From: Moduliflexus sp964602655
GTDB lineage: Bacteria; Moduliflexota; Moduliflexia; Moduliflexales; Moduliflexaceae
Assembly (NCBI GenBank): GCA_964602655.1
Contig: CAZRSF010000062.1
Span: 1 to 40,191 of the forward strand
Length of the DNA: 40,191 bases
Reading direction: 5' to 3'
Shown one piece after another: positions 9,345 to 16,878 of the stretch. The notes under the pieces are model-generated. The model was not told the DNA's origin. It saw nothing but the letters and a program-made list of their open reading frames with translations, and made no database searches. The first letter of the stretch is position 1, and each line of letters starts with the position of its first letter. The position numbers and the translations under genes were made by a program.

Positions 9345-10196
9345 ATGAAAAACGTCGTATTGACAATGGTGATGAGTGTTCTGTGCGTATTTATGTCTTC
9401 CGGGCAGGTTTGGGCGCAGTCTGAGGCTGGCAATAACGAACAAGCGACTCAGATGGAGAGCAAATTGACCCCGGAAATCGCGCCAGAGCTTTCAACCCCG
9501 GAACGTTCTGTCGTCGTCCCATTCGGCGTAGGCGAACGACTCGACTATTCCATCAAATGGGGAAAGTTCACCGCGGGAAATGCGACCGTTTCTATTGACG
9601 ACCTGCTTGATTATCAAGGACATGATGTGTTCAGGATTTTAGTCAAAGGCATGTCCAGTCCATCCGTTTCGCTGTTTTATTTCGCGAAACAAGAAATGGA
9701 AAGTTTTATTGATGCGAAAGGTCTCTTTACCCGGCGTTATTTCAGCAAAATCAAAGAAAATAAAAAGCAGCGCGAGCGCCTGTATGAATTCGACCAGGAA
9801 AATAATCGAGTCGCGTATAAAGACAAAACATATGATATTCCTTATGGCATTCATGATGAAGTCTCTGCTGTTTTCTATATGAGAACGTTAGATTTGGAAG
9901 TCGGACAGCCGATCAATTTGAACATTTTTGCGAAACGCAACACGTCAGTCGTCACCTGTAACGTCATCAGACGCGAAACCATCAAAGTGCCAGCGGGCAA
10001 ATTCAAGACGATTTTAGTCGAGCCGATCCTCGATTTCGATGGGGTGATGAAAAAAGGCAAGATGCAAGTCTGGTTTACCGATGATGAACGCCGCATCCCG
10101 GTGCAGGTGAAAAGTAAGATGACGATTGGTTCGGTTGTCGTGCGATTGGAAAAATATGCGTTAAGCAATGACACGACCTATATTGCCGAGCGTTAA
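9345..10196 (+). CDS. Exported DUF3108 domain-containing protein
   Basis: A 283-residue exported protein, probably periplasmic. The ATG at 9345 was chosen because GGGGAGG lies at 9333-9339 and it opens a good signal peptide (MKNVVLTMVMSVLCVF, cleavage near VWAQS); an upstream in-frame ATG at 9321 lacks both. After a polar linker comes the DUF3108 pattern: FGVGERLDYSIKWGKFTAGN, beta strands around SLFYFAKQEMESFIDAKGLF, and the C-terminal GKMQVWFTDDERRIPVQVKS. The family is predicted to fold as a beta-rich envelope protein; its role is unknown. It is not obviously co-transcribed with ugd. A hairpin follows the stop. Confidence 0.82.
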   Translation: MKNVVLTMVMSVLCVFMSSGQVWAQSEAGNNEQATQMESKLTPEIAPELSTPERSVVVPFGVGERLDYSIKWGKFTAGNATVSIDDLLDYQGHDVFRILVKGMSSPSVSLFYFAKQEMESFIDAKGLFTRRYFSKIKENKKQRERLYEFDQENNRVAYKDKTYDIPYGIHDEVSAVFYMRTLDLEVGQPINLNIFAKRNTSVVTCNVIRRETIKVPAGKFKTILVEPILDFDGVMKKGKMQVWFTDDERRIPVQVKSKMTIGSVVVRLEKYALSNDTTYIAER

Positions 10197-10201
10197 ACCG
10201 A

Positions 10202-10227
10202 AGAGGCGAACATCAATCGCCTCTCTT
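10202..10227 (+). terminator. Terminator-like hairpin after the DUF3108 gene
   Basis: AGAGGCGA (10202-10209) pairs with TCGCCTCT (10217-10224) around a 7-base loop, followed by CTTAATTC. The T-tract is weak, so termination is plausible but not strong. Confidence 0.5.
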
Positions 10228-10367
10228 AATTCATGCCATCTACTCGCTGATGTTCACGAATTTTTCATGCTGAATTCATACGAAATTCATAGATGCCGTT
10301 TAGATAATGACAAGAATTATAGAAGCAAGAATGTTTTTGATAATATGCGGCCATAACGGAGACGAAT

Positions 10368-10622
10368 ATGAAGACAATGACTTTTAAAGCCTATATCGAA
10401 AAAGATAGCACCTATTTTCAACAACCGGTCATTCAGAAAAATGAAATTGCGCAATTAAGCACATTAGCGAGACAATCGGAACAATTGCGCCTGAATGCGC
10501 TTTCAACTCATGCGATCCGTCAGTTAATCAGGCTTGACCCTGAACATGAGGAACAATACGCAGAACGCCTCTCCAGAAATATTCATACAAGCGGCTGTTG
10601 CGAGACTGCCTGGCTGAACTAA
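10368..10622 (+). CDS. Small hypothetical protein, 84 residues
   Basis: Not recognised. The ORF has an ATG behind ACGGAGACGA and is followed 30 bases later by a strong terminator, which supports expression as its own short unit. The protein is mostly helical and polar, with a Gln/Leu/Arg-rich middle (ARQSEQLRLNALSTHAIRQL), an acidic patch (DPEHEEQYAERL) and a short tail containing a vicinal cysteine pair (SGCCETAWLN). No signal peptide or membrane segment is visible. A small regulatory or metal-binding protein is possible, but no function is proposed. Confidence 0.6.
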   Translation: MKTMTFKAYIEKDSTYFQQPVIQKNEIAQLSTLARQSEQLRLNALSTHAIRQLIRLDPEHEEQYAERLSRNIHTSGCCETAWLN

Positions 10623-10652
10623 TCGCCCAACGGCACGCCATCTGATTCTTGA

Positions 10653-10691
10653 CCCGCCACACCTCATTGAGACGTGTGACGGGTTTTTTTT
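10653..10691 (+). terminator. Rho-independent terminator after the 84-residue ORF
   Basis: CCCGCCACACCTC (10653-10665) pairs with GACGTGTGACGGG (10671-10683) with two non-Watson-Crick positions (C-C and C-A) around ATTGA, followed by eight T residues (10684-10691). This is a classic intrinsic terminator. Confidence 0.8.
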
Positions 10692-10707
10692 CTCTCAGAG
10701 AATCTGC

Positions 10708-10737
10708 TTGACAAAATGTCTGCCTGCCGAATGATAT
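10708..10737 (+). promoter_or_regulatory. Possible sigma-70 promoter for the bamA-helicase unit
   Basis: TTGACA at 10708-10713 matches the -35 consensus exactly, and TGATAT at 10732-10737 lies 18 bases on with 3 of 6 matches to TATAAT. It sits just after a terminator and about 130 bases before the bamA-like start, a sensible place for a promoter. Confidence 0.3.
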
Positions 10738-10864
10738 TCATTCGATATTGTGATTCCGCCAACGTTTCTTTTCCTGATTCTCTTGGCCTTTTTCATCATA
10801 ATTCCGTTGCATACCTGCGCAACGACAGCGAAGATTCGTGGCGTTGCGCGCAGTGTTTGCAGAT

Positions 10865-13621
10865 ATGCGTATTTTCAGAAATTCCTTCTGTTTTTTATTC
10901 CTGATAGCCCTGTTTTTTGGCGTGTTTGCTATGCCAGCGCAGGCCGGTACGTATGACGGACAGCGGATTGCTGACGTGCAAATCACGTGCGTGACGGCTC
11001 AGGAACTACAGCGGCATATTTTACGGGAAATCACCATCAAACCCGGCGATTCGTTTTCGGAAACGGCGATTCGCGCCAGCATTCGCAAGATTTACGCGCT
11101 CGATTGGTTTTCGCAGGTCACGGTCGAGGCAGAGTTGACGGACAACGGCGTTCGGCTCTCTTTTTGTCCCATCCGATTCCAATCGGTGTCGAAAGTTCGC
11201 ATTCACGGAAGTTCTCGGTCGTACAAAGCTGCGCTCGAAGCCGCGCTCGGCTTTACTTCCGGGACAATGATCTCCGAAGGGAAAATGGCTGAGATCAACG
11301 AGAATATCATCCGATTCTATCGGCAACAAGGCTATCATAACCCCATCGTATCGCTTCGAACGGAAGAAGAAACAGGGACAGACAAAGTCATTCTGCGAAT
11401 TGATATTCAAGAGGGACTGGGTAGCGCAATCGGACATATTGCCTTTCAAGGGCAGACGCTCTTTACCGAACAGGAATTACTCAAAATTTCTCAGTTAAAA
11501 CGTGGGCAGCGTTTCAAATCCGACTTGGTGGGAAATGCGCAAAAAGCGATTCAAGATCAATACCTTCGCCGAGGGTATCTTGACGTGACAATCAGCGCAA
11601 CGCTTTCGGAGTATGATGAAAAAACCAATCAGATCGATATCGCTCTGACGATCTCCGAAGGCGGCCAAACAACGATTGAACTTCGAGGCAATAAGAATAT
11701 TTCCGGCGCGAGGCTGAGAAAACAATTCCAGATTGCTGAATTTGCCAATGCCAATAAAGAAATCTTGGAACAATTGCGACAAAAATTTATCGCCTTGTAT
11801 CACAGTCAGGGCTTTGCATTTGCTCAAGTAGAATACGAAGACGCGCGGAAAACCGACCGACCGACGATCATTTTTACGTTTCAAGAAGGGGCGCAAGTTC
11901 GCGTAGATCAGGTCACATTCGAAGGGAATCACGAGTTTCCCGACAAAACGCTTTCGAAACTGCTGTTCACCAGGCCTGAAGGATTGTTACGCAAAGGGTT
12001 TTATCTGGAAGATGTCTTCCAAGAGGATATGCTCGCCATCAGAGCGTTTTACCAGCAGCACGGCTATTTGAGTACAGAAGTCGCCTCATCTAATCGCTAT
12101 AACGAAGATCGAACGCGAGTTTCCTGCCATCTGACCATCGTTGAAGGCATCCGTACTCTGGTTGAGCGCATTGCGATATTGGGCGAACAGGATGAATCCT
12201 TACGGAAAAAACTGGAAAAAACATTACTGCTCAAAGAACATGATCCATTTAATCCAGCCCTTCTTGATAAAATTATTGTCTCGATCAAAGATGTGTACGC
12301 TGACGATGGCTATATTCAAGCCAATGTTGGGGTCTTTCCAGAATTTAACGCAGATCGCAGTCTCGTGTCATTAGCGCTGCAAGTCCAACGCGGACAGCAG
12401 TTCCGCATCGGGGCGATTACCATCGAAGGCGTGGTACGCACGAACAGGGAATTCGTGACGCGCGAACTCCAGATTCATGAAGGGGACGTATATAGTCGCG
12501 AAAAAATCAAAGATACCACTCGGCGGTTGTTGCAATTAGGGTTCTATGAAAGCGCCTCCTTTCGACCGCTTGATCTGAACAGTAAGGACATCGTCCAGCC
12601 GATGTTGCTTGAAGTGACCGAAACGTCTGCGAAAGATATCAAATTTGGCTTCGGATACGGGTCAGAAGATGGCTTCAAAGGATTTGCAGAATACGCCGAT
12701 AAAAATTTATTGAACTACGGCGGACGAGCCATTGCGCGAGTCGAAGCCAGCCTTGAACGCCCGAAAGTGACGCTCAGTTATATTCAGCCCTATTTTGGTT
12801 CCGCCTCGAATACATTGATTGCAACGATTTTCGACAATATCCGCAAAGATAATGACAGCTTTGAGGTCGAACAACGCGGCGGGCGTTTGGCGCTGAGTTA
12901 TGATGTCAAAAAAGCGATCTCCCTGACTGGCGGGTTCTTCTTTGAGCAAAACGAACCGGTGAATGTCGAAGCAGACGCGATGTTGTCCGAGATGGATGCG
13001 AAACGCTCGAATACGGCGGGAATCTCGATGCACGCGGCATGGGATACGCGCGATAACCTGATCTTTACGACCAAAGGCGGCTATGTGCAATTCGGCGTGA
13101 AATCGGCGTTCGAAACGGGTGTCACGGAAACCGAGTTTTTAGAATTCAACGGCAATATCAGTTGGTTTTTGCCGCTCTTCGGAAAAAGCGTATTGGCAAA
13201 TTCGATCAGCGGACAGAGCATTGATCCGATTCGACATTCCACCTCGGTTCCGATCTATTATCGCTATTTCCTCGGCGGCGACATTTCCCAGAGCGCTCCG
13301 GTGAGAGGGTTCGAGAAGCATCAAATCGGACCGACAGGAACGGCAGAAAATAAAATCGGCGGTGATCGCCTGTTGGTACTGAATACGGAGTTTCGTTTCC
13401 CGATCTATGGACCATTCGGGGCGGTGCTGTTTTACGACGCTGGCGCGAATTGGTTGAATACGGACACATATCAGAGCGAAGATTTCCGCGACGCCGCCGG
13501 CGCAGGCTTACGCATCGCCACGCCTGTCGGCCCGTTGCGCTTTGACTACGGGTGGAAACTTGATCGACGGGACGGAGAATCGGCGGGAGAATACTATTTG
13601 ACCATCGGCTCGGCATTTTAA
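10865..13621 (+). CDS. bamA: BamA/Omp85-family outer-membrane assembly protein with seven apparent POTRA repeats
   Basis: Outer-membrane beta-barrel that inserts other barrel proteins. The ATG at 10865 gives a clear signal peptide (MRIFRNSFCFLFLIAL, cleavage after PAQA); an in-frame GTG at 10838 would add nine residues. By repeat spacing, seven POTRA-like units are visible at about 33-105, 106-183, 185-267, 268-342, 343-428, 429-510 and 511-586; canonical BamA has five. The barrel (588-918) contains the loop-6 motif VRGFE and ends in aromatic Phe after GEYYLTIGSAF, as expected of a C-terminal beta signal. The helicase gene starts 4 bases after the stop. TamA or another Omp85 branch is an alternative, but TamA has three POTRAs. 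Confidence 0.9.
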   Translation: MRIFRNSFCFLFLIALFFGVFAMPAQAGTYDGQRIADVQITCVTAQELQRHILREITIKPGDSFSETAIRASIRKIYALDWFSQVTVEAELTDNGVRLSFCPIRFQSVSKVRIHGSSRSYKAALEAALGFTSGTMISEGKMAEINENIIRFYRQQGYHNPIVSLRTEEETGTDKVILRIDIQEGLGSAIGHIAFQGQTLFTEQELLKISQLKRGQRFKSDLVGNAQKAIQDQYLRRGYLDVTISATLSEYDEKTNQIDIALTISEGGQTTIELRGNKNISGARLRKQFQIAEFANANKEILEQLRQKFIALYHSQGFAFAQVEYEDARKTDRPTIIFTFQEGAQVRVDQVTFEGNHEFPDKTLSKLLFTRPEGLLRKGFYLEDVFQEDMLAIRAFYQQHGYLSTEVASSNRYNEDRTRVSCHLTIVEGIRTLVERIAILGEQDESLRKKLEKTLLLKEHDPFNPALLDKIIVSIKDVYADDGYIQANVGVFPEFNADRSLVSLALQVQRGQQFRIGAITIEGVVRTNREFVTRELQIHEGDVYSREKIKDTTRRLLQLGFYESASFRPLDLNSKDIVQPMLLEVTETSAKDIKFGFGYGSEDGFKGFAEYADKNLLNYGGRAIARVEASLERPKVTLSYIQPYFGSASNTLIATIFDNIRKDNDSFEVEQRGGRLALSYDVKKAISLTGGFFFEQNEPVNVEADAMLSEMDAKRSNTAGISMHAAWDTRDNLIFTTKGGYVQFGVKSAFETGVTETEFLEFNGNISWFLPLFGKSVLANSISGQSIDPIRHSTSVPIYYRYFLGGDISQSAPVRGFEKHQIGPTGTAENKIGGDRLLVLNTEFRFPIYGPFGAVLFYDAGANWLNTDTYQSEDFRDAAGAGLRIATPVGPLRFDYGWKLDRRDGESAGEYYLTIGSAF

Positions 13622-13625
13622 CGTC

Positions 13626-16600
13626 ATGGAAACACGCGAGACGCTCAACGAAAAACAGCGACAAGCGGTCACCGCGCCGTTAGAACCGATCTTAGTCCTG
13701 GCCGGGCCGGGCACAGGCAAAACCCGCACCTTGATCGCTCGGATTTTGCATCTCGTCAACCACTGCCGGATTGCTCCGCATAAAATTATCGCGGTCACGT
13801 TTACCAACAAGGCCAAAGAAGAAATGCGCTCCCGGTTGCGCCGCGAGCTTGGAGACATGGCGAATGACGTGATGATCGGCACGTTTCACCGCTATTGCGT
13901 GGACGTGCTGCGACGTTATCATCATGACGCCGGCCTCGCCAAACAATTCACCATCGCCGATGAAACCGCGCAATTCATCGCGCTTTCCCGCGCCAGTCGC
14001 ATCGCAGACGACAAGAGCTTGCGCACGGTCTTGACTTCGATCAGCAGCTATCGCCTGAACAAGGACAATCTGAATCCCACGTTTCGAAGCGCGGCGGAAC
14101 GGTGGCTGCCGCTCTATCACGAGGAACTCCGCAAAAACAATCTGATTGACTTCGATCAAATCATCCTGCTGACGCACGCGCTCTTCGCCGCTCACCCTGA
14201 AATCGTCGAAATCGAACGCCAGCGCTTCGACGCTATTCTGATTGATGAGTTTCAGGATACCGACCCGGTGCAATACGATATTATTTGCGCGTTAGCGCGG
14301 CAGCATCGCAATCTGTTCGCCGTCGCCGACGACGATCAGTCCATTTTCGCCTGGCGCGGCGCGCAGACCGCCAATATCGAGCGCTATCTCGACGATTTTG
14401 ATTGCCGCGACCGCCTGATTGTCCTCAACGAAAACTACCGGTCGAACCAACGCATTATTGATGCGGCGGCGCAGCTTCTTCAGGGACATCGGTTGCTGGA
14501 AAAACATTTGCAGGCGATGTCCGCTGAAAACGCCGCGTTCGAAACGAACATCGAATTCCGTCGCTTCGACAACGACGATGACGAAACGCGTTTCGTGTTG
14601 GAGCAAATCGCGACGGCGACCGCTGCGCCCTGTTCCCTGCGCTATGCGGATATCGCGATGCTGTATCCGAATCATGCCATCGGCGAGCAGTTAGAAGCCG
14701 CGCTCCTTTCCGCTAAAATCCCGTGCCAGTTGGTCAAACGTCAGGGCGTATTCGACCAACCGGACGTGCGCAAATTGCTGCTCCTCCTGACGCTCGTCCA
14801 GAATCCCGAAGACGATGTGGCGTTGGAGCAATACATCGAATCGGAATTGGACAATGACGCGCTGATGCAGGAATTGAAGCGGATGAAACAGAAAGACCGC
14901 AGTTTCAAGCAGACGCTCCATGCGGCGATGTGGCGCGAGGATTTGCCCGGCATGTCGAAAGGCCAATTCAGCCGATTTGTCCAGACCTGCGTCGGCACGA
15001 TTTCCAACCTGATTTCTTACGTGGAACAGAATTCGACGGTCGAGCTTGAAGAATGTTTCAACCATATCTGTAATTTAGCGCAGCCGACGCATTCCGCCAG
15101 CCTGCACAGCCGCGCGCATGACCTGTCCGATCCGCTTGCGATTGACGGCGTTTCCGCTGCTGCCGTTCGAATTCAGGACGCGATTCGAAACGGAAAAACG
15201 ATTTATATCGCCGGAAGCGACGCCGAATTGGCGCGGCTCTGTCATGCCATGTTGCGTCATGCGCCGAATTTATCGTCGCAGCCCGACGCCACATTCCATC
15301 TTTTTTCCGAAACGAACCCGCCGGAACTCCATGCCGACGATGTCGTGATGTGCCTCGATCCCTTTGTCTTTCAACCTCTGACGCTGTCGCAAGGTCTGAA
15401 GATTGTGTTGCTTGACGAACGCTTACAATTCGGAGGAGCGGACAACGCGTTGACGATTCGCTCGCCGTTTACCCCGGCAATCGCCTGCTTCAAATTGCTT
15501 CAGGCGTTGACCACCGCACACGCGCCGAAACCGTTCCGCAATTACGTCGCCTTCGATTTGGAAACCACCAGCGGCGACACGCGCACCGCCGGGATTGTGG
15601 AAATCGGCGCAGTCAAGGTGCGCGACGGCGAAATTATCGGCAAATTCGGCAGGCTCGTCAATCCCGAACTACCGATTACGGACGGCGCATTTCGCGTTCA
15701 CGGCATTTCCGACGCCGAGGTCGAACATGAACCGACCTTCAAGGAATTGCTGCCGGAATTGTTGGAATTTATCGGCGACGACATGCTGGTTGCCCATAAC
15801 GGTTTCTATTTCGATTTTCCGATCTTGTTCCGACTCTATCGCGAGGCCACCGGCGCAATGCCGCTGAACCGGCGTTTCGATACGCTGCCATTGGCGCGGC
15901 GACTGTATCCCGGACAACCGGCGGGAGTGGACGCGCTGATGCAGCGTTTCGAGATTCAGAACATCGGCGGACGGCATCGAGCGCTGGACGACGCCGTCTA
16001 TCTGACGCCGATTTTCGAGCGTTTGCAGGCAGAAGAACAATCGTTGAATCGCCGCACCGAACATGAAGAGTTGCTGGAAATCGCCGCGCTCGGCAGCGTC
16101 ATCGCGTCGTGCCGCACGAATAACGCACAAACGCTTGCCGATGAAGAACGACTGTTATTTCAACTTGGAGCGCGAAAACTCCTCTCCCGTTTTTCGGAAC
16201 TGCCCGCCGAACTTTCCCGGCTGTTCGAGCAATATCGGATCGATCTCGAAGCGCGATTCGAGGCGAGCAGTGGAACGGAATCCGAAGAACATGAACGCGC
16301 CGCGACCGTATTCAGCGGCAAAGAGGTGTCGTTAGCGCGAGTGAAAGAATTGGCGCGGGCGTTTCCGACCGGCGATGTGCGCGAGGCGATCCGGCAATTT
16401 CTCGATCACGCCATGCTCTATGCCACGCAAGATGACATCCGCGAGGTGAACGCCGTCAACCTGCTGACGATCCATTCCGCCAAAGGGCTGGAATTTCCGC
16501 TCGTCTTTGTCTGCGGCGTCGAGAAAGGGAATTTGCCGAGCTTCTACTCTGTGCGGGAAGAAGGGGAATTGCGGGAAAAAAAATTAGACGAACAGCGCCG

Positions 16601-16739
16601 CCTCTTTTACGTCGCGATGACCCGCGCCAAATACAAGCTGATCGTGACGTATGCCGATAAGCGCGGCGACTTCCCCAAAAAACGCTCGCAATTCCTGCTT
16701 GAATTAGGCATCGAACAGGAGGAAACGCCGGGGAGTTAA
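13626..16739 (+). CDS. UvrD/Rep-type superfamily 1 helicase with an embedded DEDDh 3'-5' exonuclease domain
   Basis: Predicted DNA repair or processing enzyme of 1037 residues. Helicase motifs: Walker A AGPGTGKT (26-33), motif Ia AVTFTNKAKEEM, Walker B LIDEFQDTD (205-213), motif III VADDDQSIFAWRG (233-245), motif IV LNENYRSNQ (267-275), and, far downstream, motif V LLTIHSAKGLEFPLVF (946-961) and motif VI RRLFYVAMTRAKYKL (991-1005). Between IV and V, at about 638-802, lies a full DnaQ-like exonuclease with Asp644 and Glu646 in AFDLETTSG, Asp730 in HNGFYFDFPIL, and His784 and Asp789 in HRALDDAV. Residues 300-630 are not assigned. The start is 4 bases after the bamA stop, implying co-transcription. 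The reading frame is intact. Confidence 0.93.
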   Translation: METRETLNEKQRQAVTAPLEPILVLAGPGTGKTRTLIARILHLVNHCRIAPHKIIAVTFTNKAKEEMRSRLRRELGDMANDVMIGTFHRYCVDVLRRYHHDAGLAKQFTIADETAQFIALSRASRIADDKSLRTVLTSISSYRLNKDNLNPTFRSAAERWLPLYHEELRKNNLIDFDQIILLTHALFAAHPEIVEIERQRFDAILIDEFQDTDPVQYDIICALARQHRNLFAVADDDQSIFAWRGAQTANIERYLDDFDCRDRLIVLNENYRSNQRIIDAAAQLLQGHRLLEKHLQAMSAENAAFETNIEFRRFDNDDDETRFVLEQIATATAAPCSLRYADIAMLYPNHAIGEQLEAALLSAKIPCQLVKRQGVFDQPDVRKLLLLLTLVQNPEDDVALEQYIESELDNDALMQELKRMKQKDRSFKQTLHAAMWREDLPGMSKGQFSRFVQTCVGTISNLISYVEQNSTVELEECFNHICNLAQPTHSASLHSRAHDLSDPLAIDGVSAAAVRIQDAIRNGKTIYIAGSDAELARLCHAMLRHAPNLSSQPDATFHLFSETNPPELHADDVVMCLDPFVFQPLTLSQGLKIVLLDERLQFGGADNALTIRSPFTPAIACFKLLQALTTAHAPKPFRNYVAFDLETTSGDTRTAGIVEIGAVKVRDGEIIGKFGRLVNPELPITDGAFRVHGISDAEVEHEPTFKELLPELLEFIGDDMLVAHNGFYFDFPILFRLYREATGAMPLNRRFDTLPLARRLYPGQPAGVDALMQRFEIQNIGGRHRALDDAVYLTPIFERLQAEEQSLNRRTEHEELLEIAALGSVIASCRTNNAQTLADEERLLFQLGARKLLSRFSELPAELSRLFEQYRIDLEARFEASSGTESEEHERAATVFSGKEVSLARVKELARAFPTGDVREAIRQFLDHAMLYATQDDIREVNAVNLLTIHSAKGLEFPLVFVCGVEKGNLPSFYSVREEGELREKKLDEQRRLFYVAMTRAKYKLIVTYADKRGDFPKKRSQFLLELGIEQEETPGS

Positions 16740-16802
16740 TTCAACATCGCCAGATGGAACAATAGATTCGGATGAGTATGAATCCAATCGTTGAGAAAAA
16801 TA

Positions 16803-16832
16803 TTGACATAATTATGCGGAAGGCGCTATTAT
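16803..16832 (+). promoter_or_regulatory. Likely sigma-70 promoter for the hydrogenase-like sensor
   Basis: TTGACA (16803-16808) and TATTAT (16827-16832, 5 of 6 to consensus) are 18 bases apart. A start near 16839 would give a 40-base leader with the AAGGAGA ribosome-binding site before the ATG at 16879. Confidence 0.5.
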
Positions 16833-16878
16833 TTGCACGTCTGATCAATTGAAATCAGTCGGTAAAAAGGAGAGCAAT

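Noticed and set aside
10368..10622. RiPP precursor peptide, suggested by the Cys-containing tail
   Set aside because: No modification enzyme, protease or exporter is adjacent, and no known leader-peptide pattern was recognised.
16849..16878. TTG start giving the hydrogenase-like protein ten extra residues
   Set aside because: The ATG at 16879 has a well-placed AAGGAGA site and begins right before the ferredoxin domain.
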